64,000 bases of DNA from Methylococcus capsulatus str. Texas = ATCC 19069 (GTDB lineage Bacteria > Pseudomonadota > Gammaproteobacteria > Methylococcales > Methylococcaceae), in contig NZ_AUKJ01000020.1 in the NCBI RefSeq assembly GCF_000424685.1, positions 1-64,000 of the forward strand, read 5' to 3'. A program made the translations under genes and the position numbers. The notes under the pieces were generated by a model that searched no databases, was not told the DNA's origin, and saw only the letters and a list, made by a program, of their open reading frames with translations. This document shows positions 1-8,631 of this stretch, in pieces. Positions within the stretch are counted from its first letter, which is position 1, and every line of letters starts with the position of its first letter.

Positions 1-138
1 GTTGACGTTCATGCTCTGGGTCAGCAGCGGCGCCGTCACCAGGAACACGATCACCAGCACCAGCATGACGTCCACCAGCGGGGTGACGTTGATCTCGCTC
101 ATCACTTCGTCGCTGTCGCCCCCGGTTTTCATGGCCAT
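1..138 (-). CDS. exbD: ExbD/TolR biopolymer transporter, partial (3' end beyond window)
   Basis: This is the N-terminal 46 residues of an ExbD protein, the inner-membrane proton-channel subunit that works with ExbB to energise TonB. The visible part has a short acidic cytoplasmic start, then the family signature [20 protein letters not shown], which holds the single transmembrane helix with its conserved proton-path Asp. The ATG at 138 has an AGGAG ribosome site about eight bases upstream; a second ATG at 132 is possible. It follows ExbB by 12 bases and closes the receptor-TonB-ExbB-ExbD operon. The C-terminal periplasmic domain lies outside the window. Confidence 0.9.
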   Translation of the reverse strand, partial: MAMKTGGDSDEVMSEINVTPLVDVMLVLVIVFLVTAPLLTQSMNVN

Positions 139-150
139 GGCGTCTCTCCT

Positions 151-828
151 TCAGCGGTGGGCGGTCTCGGCGGCGACCAGGTGCAGGAAGTCTTCGGCGA
201 AGATTTCCAGCGCCTGCTGCTTGCGGCGCGAGCGCCGCATCAGGAAGTTGTAGGCCAGCACGGCCGGCACCGCGACGGCGATGCCGATGGCGGTGGCGAT
301 CAGCGCCTCGCCGATCGGGCCGGCCACCACTTCCAGGCTGGCCTTGCCGCTTCGGCTGATGTCCTGCAGGGCGTGCATGATGCCCCAGACGGTCCCGAAC
401 AGACCGACGAAAGGCGCCGTAGACCCGATACTGGCCAGGACCGTGAGCCCGATATCCGACAGCCGGGATTCGCGCTCCAGCTGGCGCTTGAGTTTGCGCT
501 CCAGGGTCGCCACCAGATCCCCGCGGTGCTTCAGGCTGGCCGCACCGTTGCCGTTGCCGCTGTCGAACACCTGGAAACCCGCGCTCGCCAGCCGGTACAG
601 AGGACAGCCGCCGGCCTCATCCATCCTCAGCCGCGCCTCGTCGAGCGAGGCCGCACTCCAGAATTTTTCCTCGAACAGGCGGTTACCCACGGCATGCCGC
701 CAGTATTGCCCCCCTTTCAGCAGGATGACGGTCCAGGTCAGGACGGAAAACGAGATCAGCACCCAAAGGGTGACGTTGATGATGAGCGCGGAAGTATCGG
801 TGACCATGATTCCTGCCAGTGCTGTCAA
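151..828 (-). CDS. exbB: ExbB / MotA-TolQ family proton channel subunit
   Basis: Inner-membrane ExbB, which forms the pentameric proton channel around ExbD and powers TonB. The 225 residues show one N-terminal helix (about 12-36), a cytoplasmic stretch, and the MotA/TolQ/ExbB domain with the typical segments IGSTAPFVGLFGTVWGIM (about 134-151) and GPIGEALIATAIGIAVAVPA (about 170-190). The start at 828 overlaps the tonB stop by four bases, indicating translational coupling; an internal Met at 807 is an alternative start that would still keep the first helix. It belongs to the operon of the copper-type receptor upstream, so its job is probably to drive that receptor. Confidence 0.9.
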   Translation of the reverse strand: MTALAGIMVTDTSALIINVTLWVLISFSVLTWTVILLKGGQYWRHAVGNRLFEEKFWSAASLDEARLRMDEAGGCPLYRLASAGFQVFDSGNGNGAASLKHRGDLVATLERKLKRQLERESRLSDIGLTVLASIGSTAPFVGLFGTVWGIMHALQDISRSGKASLEVVAGPIGEALIATAIGIAVAVPAVLAYNFLMRRSRRKQQALEIFAEDFLHLVAAETAHR

Positions 829-1598
829 TGAGTCAGAGAGAATTCGAGCGGCACTACGACCCAGCTCGCCACGGCCTTGCCGCCCTTGGTGGCCGGGACG
901 AAGCGCCAGCGGCGGACGGTTTCCAGCGCGGACTCGTCGAGGATGTCATGGCCGCTGCTGGCTTGCAGCTCGACTTCCGCCGGAAGACCCCTCGGCAGCA
1001 CGTGAACCTTCAGCATGACCCTGCCCTGCCAGCGCTGCTTCCTGGCAAACGCCGGGTATTCCGGCAAGGGATTGTGCAGATAATTGGCGTTGAAACTCGC
1101 GGGAGTCGATGCGGGGACTGAACTACCGCTCCTCCCGCCTGGCACGCCTTCTCCGCCCGCGGCGGACGAGGCTTCGGGAGGGGGCGCGGCCGGCTCGCTC
1201 CGTGGCGCGGCGTCCCCTAGCGTCCGCTCGGGCTGGACCGGGAGCGGCCTGGGCAGGGTCTTCGTCAACGGCTTGGGCTTGGCGACGGGCTTGGGTTTGG
1301 GCGGGGTGACCGGCTTCGGCGGCGCGGTCGGCGCCGGGGCGGGCTGGGCGGCGGGCTCCGCCGGCTTCGGCGCCGGGGCGATCATTTCCAGCGATACCTC
1401 GATGGGCTGCGACGGCCGCTCTTCCGGTTCCAGCAGCTTCAACTGCCGGTAAGACCACCAGACAGCGAGGTGCGCCAGGGACACGACCACCAGAATCGCG
1501 CTGCCGGGGCGATACAGGGACTCGGCTCCGCTGCTCTTCGAGTCGGTCTGGACAAGGGGAACTGCGGCCATGGCTGCTGCGGCGAGATACCCGGTCAA
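825..1598 (-). CDS. tonB: TonB energy transducer of the copper-receptor operon
   Basis: TonB spans the periplasm and couples the ExbB/ExbD channel to outer-membrane receptors. The 257-residue protein has one N-terminal membrane helix (about 30-47), a long Pro/Ala/Lys-rich linker (about 60-150, with PKP and PAP runs) and a C-terminal TonB domain (about 168-257) that contains the YPAFARKQRWQG and VRRWRFVPA motifs. Its first four bases overlap the stop of the TonB-dependent receptor, and its stop overlaps the exbB start. That coupling suggests a dedicated TonB for this receptor, distinct from the second tonB at 4412-5218. Confidence 0.92.
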   Translation of the reverse strand: MTGYLAAAAMAAVPLVQTDSKSSGAESLYRPGSAILVVVSLAHLAVWWSYRQLKLLEPEERPSQPIEVSLEMIAPAPKPAEPAAQPAPAPTAPPKPVTPPKPKPVAKPKPLTKTLPRPLPVQPERTLGDAAPRSEPAAPPPEASSAAGGEGVPGGRSGSSVPASTPASFNANYLHNPLPEYPAFARKQRWQGRVMLKVHVLPRGLPAEVELQASSGHDILDESALETVRRWRFVPATKGGKAVASWVVVPLEFSLTH

Positions 1599-3862
1599 AA
1601 CTCCAGGTTCAGAGACACGTAGACCGACCGGCCGATGGCGGGAAGTCTGACGACGTCTTGCGCCTTGATGCTTTCGACGATGTCCACGCCGCCCAGCGGA
1701 TGGTAGTAGAGCTTGTTGAGCAGGTTGTCTGCGCCCACGTCGACCCTGAGGTGCTCGCGCTGGTAGCTGGTGCGCAGGTTGAGCAGGACGTAGCCCGGCG
1801 TGGTCGGCTCCGCGTAGCTCTGGGCCACTGCCGTCTTGCTGTCCACCAGGTTCACCGAAATCGCGCTGTCGACCACGGCCGAGCCGGCGGGGATGCTGTG
1901 CTCCAGCGACACGGTCGCGTTCAGCGGCATCATGTGGTAGAGGTTGACCGAAGTCGGCGCCAGAAAGCCGTTGACCGGCCAGAATTGCTGAGCGTTATTG
2001 CACAGGCCTGCCAGTGAGGTCCCCACGTAGGGGCAACCCATCGAGCGCTGGCCGTCGTTGCCCACGCCGCGCACGTAGGCCGCGACCACCTTGGCCGCGA
2101 AGCTGCCGGCGGGCGATTCCGGCAGGAAGGCGTAGCGGGCCGAGAAGTCGCCGCCGTACATGTCCGCATGGCTCAGGTTCACGAACTGCATGCCGTGGAA
2201 ACCGTTGGAATACTGCGCGACCTTCTGGCCGTAGATGTAGTCGTTCACCCGCGTGTAATAAGGCGTCAGGCTCACGCTCCAGACCTGCTGCCGTTCGTCG
2301 TGCCAGTTGGCGGTGAAAGTCGCCGTGTAGGCCGCCTCGGGTTTGAGGTCCAGGTTGCCCAGGTACGAGTTGCCGTCGCCAAACCAGGTGATCATCGAGT
2401 TGGGCCCGGCCCAGGCATAGCGCTCGTACAGGTTGGGCGAGCGCTGCTTGCGTGAGAGGCCCAGCTCGTAGCGGCTGTTGGCATCGGGGGTGAAGGCCGT
2501 GGTGGCGGTGACGTCGAAGTTGTGATCGACCCGCGACCGGTTGGCGGCGTTGAAGGGCGTGGCCCAGAAGCTGTAGAAGGCACCGTTGTCATAGCCCTGG
2601 ACCCGGCCGGTGTTCATCCACACCATGTCGTTGCGCACGCCGAGCTGGGTCAGCCATTCCTTGTTCCAGGCTGCCTCCCACTCGGCGAAGGTGCCGAGGC
2701 GGTTGCGCTGACCGTCGTTGATGCTCAGGAAATCCTGCGGCATGTGCATGCCCTGCCCGGGCCACCAGTCCTGCAGCCCCTGCTGGAAGTATTCGCTGCC
2801 GACCCGCACGGTGTGGACGTCGTCCACCGGCAGATGCGCCCGCACCCGGTAGCCGAGGTCGGACCCGTCGGCCTTCATCGGCATGCGGCCGGCCTTACGC
2901 TCCGACAACATGTCCATCAGGTGCCAGGTCGAGTGGTAGTAGACCCGCGCATCCAGCTTGCCCCAGTCGAAGTCGTTCTCGTAGCTGAAGCCGCCGAGCA
3001 GACCGTCGTTCTCGGCCACGTCCATGCGCTGGTTCGGGAAACCCTGGTAGGGGATGTGCTGACCGGTCACATCGGCGGAGAAGAAGCCTTTGTCGAGCTT
3101 GGTCGAGGCCCGCAGGTTCATGTTGGTGGTGAGATACCGGGTCGGCAGCACGGTCGGACCGCCGTTGCCCGCCATGTAGTTGTTGCCCTTCGCCCAGGAT
3201 CCGCCGTAGTCGAAGGCGAAGTCTTCGCTGGCGATGGAGCCGCTGAAGTTGTTGCCGAAGGTGTCGCTGTTGCTGCGGAACATGCCGCCCAGCTTGCCGG
3301 TGTAGGCCATCTGCCCGGCCTTGGCGAAACTAGGCGCCGCCGGGTCGACCGAGATGGTGCCGCCGATGGAGTCGCCGCCCTGGCTGACCGGCGTGACGCC
3401 GGCCATGATCGAGGCCTTGCCGACCGAAGCCGGCGCGACATAGGACAGCGCCGGGTTCATGTGGTTGCTGCAGGCGGAAGTGATGTTCATGCCGTTGACC
3501 AGGATCTTGACCCGGTCGTCCGCCATGCCGTGGATCGCCGGCAGGCTGGAGACGCCGCCGCCGGTGTACAGGCTCACCCCCGGCACGTCCTTGAACAGGC
3601 TGGCGGTGTCCATGGTCTGCGCCTTCTTTTCCTCCAGCTGCTCCTCCGGCAGATCCTCGGTTTCGGGCGAAACCTCGTCTTCCTCGCCATAGACGGTGAT
3701 CTTGTCGAGTTCCACGACGTCTTCCGCCGCCTCGGCAGATCCGACTCGAAGACCGGCGGAACCGAAGATGAAGAGGAACGGCGCCAGGACCCACGCCTCG
3801 CGGCGAAGTCGGGAACGGCGAACGCCGGTTGCCGGCAAACCTGAACCTGAATGCGTATTCAT
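1595..3862 (-). CDS. TonB-dependent copper receptor, NosA/OprC type
   Basis: Outer-membrane 22-strand gated receptor, 755 residues from the ATG at 3862, which has an AGGAA ribosome site. A signal peptide ends near residue 46; the plug domain runs to about 190 and the barrel ends in Phe (SLNLEF). Residues 131-135 are CSNHM, within NITSACSNHMNPALSY. This matches the CxxxM copper site of the OprC/NosA family, and WHLM at 313-316 supplies the HxM pair expected on the barrel side; loops are Met/His rich (GQGMHMP, GRMPMK). Known members take up copper. A copper importer makes sense for a methanotroph, but the substrate is inferred from motifs only. It heads the operon with tonB, exbB and exbD. Confidence 0.88.
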   Translation of the reverse strand: MNTHSGSGLPATGVRRSRLRREAWVLAPFLFIFGSAGLRVGSAEAAEDVVELDKITVYGEEDEVSPETEDLPEEQLEEKKAQTMDTASLFKDVPGVSLYTGGGVSSLPAIHGMADDRVKILVNGMNITSACSNHMNPALSYVAPASVGKASIMAGVTPVSQGGDSIGGTISVDPAAPSFAKAGQMAYTGKLGGMFRSNSDTFGNNFSGSIASEDFAFDYGGSWAKGNNYMAGNGGPTVLPTRYLTTNMNLRASTKLDKGFFSADVTGQHIPYQGFPNQRMDVAENDGLLGGFSYENDFDWGKLDARVYYHSTWHLMDMLSERKAGRMPMKADGSDLGYRVRAHLPVDDVHTVRVGSEYFQQGLQDWWPGQGMHMPQDFLSINDGQRNRLGTFAEWEAAWNKEWLTQLGVRNDMVWMNTGRVQGYDNGAFYSFWATPFNAANRSRVDHNFDVTATTAFTPDANSRYELGLSRKQRSPNLYERYAWAGPNSMITWFGDGNSYLGNLDLKPEAAYTATFTANWHDERQQVWSVSLTPYYTRVNDYIYGQKVAQYSNGFHGMQFVNLSHADMYGGDFSARYAFLPESPAGSFAAKVVAAYVRGVGNDGQRSMGCPYVGTSLAGLCNNAQQFWPVNGFLAPTSVNLYHMMPLNATVSLEHSIPAGSAVVDSAISVNLVDSKTAVAQSYAEPTTPGYVLLNLRTSYQREHLRVDVGADNLLNKLYYHPLGGVDIVESIKAQDVVRLPAIGRSVYVSLNLEF

Positions 3863-4411
3863 GAATTTCCTGCACCTGATGGCGAATCGGCTCCAATGCT
3901 TTACAAGTTCTGCGCCATTCATTCCCCAAAGCTTCCCTTTTCCCCGTCCCCGTCGACCCGCCGTCGCCACTCGGCCGAGCCTCCCGGCCGCGGGGACGAA
4001 GAAGACGACGCCATATCAGTGAGTTGCATCCACGCCACCGGGTTCCTCCCCCGCCGCCGTCAGGGCCGGGCGAAACGACCGGCCACGACCCCGCCCGGAG
4101 ATGTTGAGCGATATCACACACAATACTGTGTCATTTCACGCAGTTCCGTTTTCGGCGATCAGAAGTCCATGCCTCAGAGGCGGATACGCTACGTTTGCCT
4201 CGCCGTTTACGGAGAGAGAAAAAAACGGGGCCGGATCAATCCCTTCAGTGGACGAAACTCGGTGAGGCAACAATCACACCAATTAAAAATCCATCAATAA
4301 ACAATCGATTACATCCTGTTCATCCGCTACAGAGGGTGCCTTCACACATCCGTTGCGCGATCTCACCGGGCCGCGGCGCAGCCCTTTGCAATTGGGCCGT
4401 GGCATGCGCAC
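3863..4411. promoter_or_regulatory. 549-base intergenic region upstream of the copper receptor
   Basis: No convincing gene. The part at 4264-4330 is AT-rich compared with the surroundings and could carry the receptor promoter reading left, but I cannot fix -35 and -10 boxes. An inverted repeat lies at 4118-4131. The region also separates the end of the second TonB operon from the receptor operon; I see no strong intrinsic terminator in it. Confidence 0.4.
4118..4131. promoter_or_regulatory. Interrupted palindrome, candidate operator of the copper receptor operon
   Basis: ACACA-ATAC-TGTGT, a perfect five-base inverted repeat with a four-base spacer, about 255 bases upstream of the receptor start. 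It could bind a dimeric metal-responsive regulator, but five-base arms are short and the site is far from the start codon, so this is tentative. Confidence 0.3.
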
Positions 4412-5218
4412 TCAACGCCGCTTGAGCCTGAACTCCATCGTCAGCATCGCCCGCTGCTCCACGGCCCGGCCTTCCCGGAACGCCGGCTTGAAACGCCAGT
4501 GCCGGATCGCCTCGAGCGCGACCTGGTCGAACGTGTCGCGGGGGCTGGCAGCCACGACCCGGGCATCGCCGAGGAGGCCAGCCGCCGTCACCCGGACTTC
4601 GAGCCGGACCCAGCCTTCTATGCCCCGGCGCCGGGCCACCTCCGGGTATTCGGGCATGACCCGGAACAGGACGATCAGGGGATTGCCGCCGCCCCCTGCG
4701 CCTTCGGCGCCGCTCGCAAGATCTCCCGGGGCTGCCGGCATCTTCCGGAGATTCCATTGCGCTGGCGGCGCCGTCAGCCGCGAATCGGTCCCAGCCACGG
4801 CCGGAAACTCCACCCCCGTGCCCCGCGCGGGGATGTCCAGCCGGGGCGCGGCGACGCCGGGCATCCGGGGCTCCGGCTTCGATCGGGACACGACGGGGGC
4901 ACGGGACAAACGCGGCGCCGATGGCGTGGACGGCTTCGCGGAATCGGGCCGCGCATCCGACGGACTGCTCTCGGCGGGCGATTCGGTCACGGTCTTCCGT
5001 GTCTGCGACGGTGGCGGCCCGGACTCGGCGGGTCTGGGAGGGAGCCGGACGAAGTCCACGGGTACCGGCTGCGGCCCAGGCTCCTCGATGAAGTCTTGCC
5101 GGCGTACCAGCGTGGCAATCAAGAGGAGCAGGGCCAGATTGACGATCAGGGCACCGCCACAGCGCGCTGACGCCGCCCCCAACGCGCGTAGCGGTATGCC
5201 GGGAGTGGCGGCGTTCAC
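4412..5218 (-). CDS. tonB: TonB energy transducer of the DUF3450/TtpC-type system
   Basis: Second TonB of the window, 268 residues. A membrane helix lies at about 23-38 (GALIVNLALLLLIATL), followed by a Pro/Ser/Arg-rich linker and a C-terminal TonB domain (about 185-268) with MPEYPEVARRRGIEGWV and IRHWRFKPAF. The start overlaps the exbD stop by four bases. TtpC-type TonB systems known from Vibrio use a shorter TonB with accessory proteins; no separate TPR gene follows here. It is the last gene of the 18-gene minus-strand run that starts at 26463, so it may serve uptake coupled to the multihaem cytochromes. That functional link is inference. Confidence 0.9.
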   Translation of the reverse strand: MNAATPGIPLRALGAASARCGGALIVNLALLLLIATLVRRQDFIEEPGPQPVPVDFVRLPPRPAESGPPPSQTRKTVTESPAESSPSDARPDSAKPSTPSAPRLSRAPVVSRSKPEPRMPGVAAPRLDIPARGTGVEFPAVAGTDSRLTAPPAQWNLRKMPAAPGDLASGAEGAGGGGNPLIVLFRVMPEYPEVARRRGIEGWVRLEVRVTAAGLLGDARVVAASPRDTFDQVALEAIRHWRFKPAFREGRAVEQRAMLTMEFRLKRR

Positions 5219-5649
5219 GGAGGTTCGGGCGAGGAGCTGGCCGCCACCGAAATGTTGGTGAAGCCGGCCAGCCGGAGCTGGTCCATGACCTTCACCAGCA
5301 GCCCCGTCGTGGTCCGGGCGTCGGCCAGGATGATGGCCGAGCGCGCCGGATTGCCGAGTCCCGAACCTTCGAGGCGGGCGCGCAACAGGCGGACGTCCAC
5401 CGAGACGTTGTTGAGCCAGACTTGCTCGTCCGCGCCGATCGTGACGACGACCTCGACGTTGCGCGCCAGCGTCGCCGTGGCGGCCTTGGGACGCTGCACT
5501 GCGATGGACGACTCGTGGATGAACGAGGTCGTCACCAGGAAGAAGATCAGCAGGATGAACACCATGTCGATCAGGGGGGTGAGGTTGATCGCATCGGCGC
5601 TCTCTTCGGCGCCGCCGGTCCGCGACATGAACGAACCGCGGCGTTTCAT
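5215..5649 (-). CDS. exbD: ExbD/TolR biopolymer transporter, second system
   Basis: A 144-residue ExbD with the signature INLTPLIDMVFILLIFFLVT (about 22-41), which includes the membrane-embedded Asp, and a periplasmic domain that ends near the C-terminus. The ATG at 5649 overlaps the stop of exbB by four bases, and its own stop overlaps the tonB start, so exbB-exbD-tonB are translationally coupled. A second in-frame Met (residue 8, MSRTGG) is an alternative start. It forms the proton channel with the ExbB encoded just upstream. Confidence 0.92.
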   Translation of the reverse strand: MKRRGSFMSRTGGAEESADAINLTPLIDMVFILLIFFLVTTSFIHESSIAVQRPKAATATLARNVEVVVTIGADEQVWLNNVSVDVRLLRARLEGSGLGNPARSAIILADARTTTGLLVKVMDQLRLAGFTNISVAASSSPEPP

Positions 5650-6143
5650 GGCGACCGGCTCCCGATCATGGCTCGCTCGCCGGCCTCTGCCCGCCGGCTC
5701 AGGTCATAACCCGCACCCACGCCGGAGAGCCCCATGACCAGGCCGGTCAGCGTCGTGATCAATGCCTGCGACACGCCGCGTGCGACGATGCGGGTTTCGG
5801 CACTGCCGAACACCCGGATCAGGTCGAAGGTCTCCACGATCCCCGTGACGGTCCCCAACAGGCCCAGCATGGGGAGGATGCCGGACAGCGTCCGGATGAG
5901 CCGGAGATGGCGCCACAGCGCGATGCGTAGCTCGACGGCCTCCACCTCCGAACGGGGCCGCCTCCGCACCCTGGGCAATACGCGCAGGAAATACCAGTAG
6001 CGGTCCAGGATCAGCCCCCACGACAGCAGCGAAACACCCAGCAGCGGCCACATCACCGGACCGCCCGCATCCATCAGCTCCTCGACGCGCCGAGCCGCGG
6101 CCAGCACGGTATCCACCACAGACGAAGACCCGGCCGCTGCCAT
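5646..6143 (-). CDS. exbB: ExbB / MotA-TolQ proton channel subunit, second system
   Basis: A short ExbB of 165 residues, typical of the ExbB partner in TtpC-containing TonB systems. It has an N-terminal helix (about 28-45, VMWPLLGVSLLSWGLILDRYW) and the core pair of helices with LSGILPMLGLLGTVTGIVETF (about 86-106) and a VSQALITTLTGLVMGLSG segment. It sits seven bases downstream of the larger TtpC-like gene and overlaps exbD by four bases. Its role is the proton channel that powers TonB together with ExbD. Confidence 0.9.
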   Translation of the reverse strand: MAAAGSSSVVDTVLAAARRVEELMDAGGPVMWPLLGVSLLSWGLILDRYWYFLRVLPRVRRRPRSEVEAVELRIALWRHLRLIRTLSGILPMLGLLGTVTGIVETFDLIRVFGSAETRIVARGVSQALITTLTGLVMGLSGVGAGYDLSRRAEAGERAMIGSRSP

Positions 6144-6150
6144 CCCACCG

Positions 6151-7362
6151 TCACCCTTCGAGGAGCCGCGGCCCGCCCGCGACCGGAACGATCCGGTCTC
6201 GCCGGCCTGCGAGACGGGCGGACAGGGCGGCGGAGGCCTGTGCCTCCAGCAGCGTGCCCAATGTCTGGGCCTTGCCGACCAGCACGCTGTGCAGCAGCAG
6301 GATTGGTATGGCGGTCACCAGACCCTCGACGGTGGTCACCAGCGCCTCGGAAATCCCCCCTGACATCAGCCTGGGGTCCCCCGAACCGTGCAGGGCGATG
6401 GCCTGAAACGTCCGGATCATGCCGGTCACCGTGCCGAGCAGCCCCAGCATGGGCGCTATGGCCGCGACCAGTTTCAGGAGCCCCAGAGCCCGTTCCAGGC
6501 GCGTCCGCTCGCCGGCCAGGGCTTCATCCACCGTCAGATACAGCGCGTCCTCGTCCTCGGTCTGAGCCTGCTCCAGCCGAAGGAGCACCCGGCCCAGGGG
6601 ATTGTCGGACCGCGCCTCGAGCGATCCCAACTGCCTGCGGATGCGCCGACTCGTCCGCGCCAGGTCGGCAAACCGGCAGCCGCCGAGGACGAGCGCGAAC
6701 GTGGCCAGCGCCAGGATGAGGTAGCCGACCGCGCCCCCTTGGGCGATGCGTTCCGCCAGATCCGGCACCTGCACCAGTAGCTGCAAGGTCTGACCACCGG
6801 AAGGGTCGAGAGCGACCGGCGCCAGCGAATCCGCATCCACCTGGGCGAACCGCTGCGCCAGATCCAGCAGGGCCGAAGACGGCTGGCGCGCCAGCTCCGC
6901 CAGGGCGCGGACCTCGGGCGCGTAGACCAGATAACGCCTGCCGGCGATGAAACCGAAGCCGCCGAGCCGGACTACCTCGCGTTCCGCCATCCGTCCATCC
7001 GGAGCATAGACCGGGGCCCGGAAGGTCGACACGCGTCCCAGGGCGTCCATCTGGGCCCCCAGGCTGGCGAACAGGTCTTCCAGTTCGGCGGCGGCAGGCA
7101 CGTGTTGCGGATCGGCCAGGCGATCGAGGAGTCTGCGCTGTCCGGGGCCGTCACCGGCGAGGTAATTCTGCTCGTAGAAGAGCTTGAGATTCGCAGCGCT
7201 TTCCCGAACCGCGAGGAACAATGCTTCCAGGGCGGCGGTCGGCGCGGCCCCGAGGCCAGATGGTTCCGGCGGAGGTGCCGGGAAGCCGGGCCGGGCCGTC
7301 GCGAAGAACACGAGTCCCGCGGCGGCTCCGGCCAGGTTCCGGAAAAGGGGAAGCCCCTTCAT
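6151..7362 (-). CDS. TtpC-like MotA/TolQ/ExbB protein with periplasmic N-terminal domain
   Basis: A 403-residue protein from the ATG at 7362, which overlaps the stop of the DUF3450 gene by four bases; that overlap is why I prefer it to a longer open frame. A signal-like helix (about 8-25) is followed by a long helical periplasmic domain (about 45-205), then a membrane helix and a C-terminal ExbB domain with LLKLVAAIAPMLGLLGTVTG (about 294-313) and a final ISEALVTTVEGLVTAIP segment. This fits TtpC of TonB2-type systems, an extra ExbB homologue needed for energy transfer to certain receptors. It lies between the DUF3450 protein and exbB. Confidence 0.85.
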   Translation of the reverse strand: MKGLPLFRNLAGAAAGLVFFATARPGFPAPPPEPSGLGAAPTAALEALFLAVRESAANLKLFYEQNYLAGDGPGQRRLLDRLADPQHVPAAAELEDLFASLGAQMDALGRVSTFRAPVYAPDGRMAEREVVRLGGFGFIAGRRYLVYAPEVRALAELARQPSSALLDLAQRFAQVDADSLAPVALDPSGGQTLQLLVQVPDLAERIAQGGAVGYLILALATFALVLGGCRFADLARTSRRIRRQLGSLEARSDNPLGRVLLRLEQAQTEDEDALYLTVDEALAGERTRLERALGLLKLVAAIAPMLGLLGTVTGMIRTFQAIALHGSGDPRLMSGGISEALVTTVEGLVTAIPILLLHSVLVGKAQTLGTLLEAQASAALSARLAGRRDRIVPVAGGPRLLEG

Positions 7363-8033
7363 GGCGAAGGCGACCGTGGCCCCGGCAGGGGCAAGGGAAG
7401 GAGCTGCGGGGGCTCCAGCTTGCGCGCGGCGCGCAGGCCGAGCGCGATGGCGCGGTCGTAGCGGGGCGCGAGTCTGTGCCATTGCCTGTCGCGGTCGTCC
7501 CACATGCCCGACTCGCGGCCATCCAGGGTTTGATAATACAGGGCCAGACGGCCGATGCTCAGGAAATCGACCAGGCGTTCGCCCTCCTCCGTCCGCAGCA
7601 GGTCGCGGTAGGCTTCCACGGTTTTCCCATATTCGAGTTCCGCCCGGTACGCCTCCAGAACGTGCCGGTATTTTTCGGCGATGTCGACACCAGGCTCGGC
7701 CAGCAGCTTTTCCAGCCCGTCGATGCGGCGCTTGCGCTCGGTGAGCGAAAACGGCGGGCCGTTCTCGATCTCCTGCCTCAACCGGGCCACCGCGGCCTGG
7801 AGGAGCGCAGGAACCGCTGACTCGAAGGGCAGCGGAGCCGAAGAAGCGGGACGGGCGGGCGCTTCCGGCGGCCCCTCCTTGCCGGCACGGTCCGCGGACG
7901 GCGTCCGGTCGGCAGCCGGCGCAACGGCCGCCTGCCCGAAGAAGGCTCCGGTGACGAGGAGGACACTGGCGAACAGGGGCCGGAGCGGAAAGCGCCGGGC
8001 CGTATCTGCACGGGTCGAGTCCAGAAACTTCAT
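7359..8033 (-). CDS. DUF3450 family periplasmic protein of the TonB system
   Basis: A 224-residue secreted protein: signal peptide with core FASVLLVTGAFFGQAAVA (about 24-41), Ala/Pro-rich linker, then a helical domain that ends in the DUF3450 pattern (FLSIGRLALYYQTLDG..SGMWDD..RQWHRL, about 162-190, and a final PPQLLPLPLP). DUF3450 genes typically precede ttpC-exbB-exbD-tonB, as here. Its biochemical role is unknown; it is thought to be a periplasmic accessory of the TonB motor. The gap to the upstream thioredoxin-like gene is only 52 bases, so it may be co-transcribed with the cytochrome genes. Confidence 0.82.
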   Translation of the reverse strand: MKFLDSTRADTARRFPLRPLFASVLLVTGAFFGQAAVAPAADRTPSADRAGKEGPPEAPARPASSAPLPFESAVPALLQAAVARLRQEIENGPPFSLTERKRRIDGLEKLLAEPGVDIAEKYRHVLEAYRAELEYGKTVEAYRDLLRTEEGERLVDFLSIGRLALYYQTLDGRESGMWDDRDRQWHRLAPRYDRAIALGLRAARKLEPPQLLPLPLPGPRSPSP

Positions 8034-8085
8034 GACCGCCTCACCCTGGTCGTCTCGATCAACGTGAAAATCGCAGCGACCTCGA

Positions 8086-8631
8086 TCACTCCTCCGGCGA
8101 TCCGGGGCGAAGTGCCGGACCGGCCAGGGCTGCCTGCATCGCGGTCCAGACCTCCCAGGTCAGCCTGCCGACATGACGGTAGCGGACGATGTTGTCGCCG
8201 TCCACCGCATAGGTCTCCGGGGCCCCCATGACCTGGAACGCCGCACCGAGGGTACCACGTTCGTCGAACAGCACCTCGACATAGGGATCGCCGAGACGGT
8301 CCAGCCAGCCCAGTGCCGCATCACGCTGATCCACGTAATCGATGCCGTAGATCTTCACGCCGGCATTGCGGGCGAGGTCCACCAGCAGCGCGTGCTCGTC
8401 GCGGCAGGCGGCGCACCAGCTCGCCCAGAAGTTGACCAATGCAGGTCCCTCGATGTCTCCGTCACGAATCGTTCTGGACAGATCGCGCAGCGCGGGCAGT
8501 TCCAACGCCGGCAGACGCTTGCCCAGCAGCGGCGAGGGAAGCGTATTGGGATCGAGGTTCATGCCCTGGAAAAACAAAAAACCCAGGATGGAAAAGATCA
8601 GCAGCGGGAGAAGGAGAAAGAGACGGGGCAT
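8086..8631 (-). CDS. CcmG/DsbE-like membrane-anchored thioredoxin
   Basis: A 181-residue thiol-disulphide protein from the ATG at 8631, which has an AGGAG ribosome site. An N-terminal anchor (about 3-22) is followed by a thioredoxin fold with active site WASWCAACRDEH and the CcmG-type region FQVMGAPETYAVD. It resembles the CcmG at 37150 in the ccm operon, so the window holds two. CcmG reduces apocytochrome cysteines before haem attachment; its place at the end of the cytochrome run suggests a helper for these very haem-rich proteins. A TlpA-like role is possible. Confidence 0.85.
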   Translation of the reverse strand: MPRLFLLLPLLIFSILGFLFFQGMNLDPNTLPSPLLGKRLPALELPALRDLSRTIRDGDIEGPALVNFWASWCAACRDEHALLVDLARNAGVKIYGIDYVDQRDAALGWLDRLGDPYVEVLFDERGTLGAAFQVMGAPETYAVDGDNIVRYRHVGRLTWEVWTAMQAALAGPALRPGSPEE

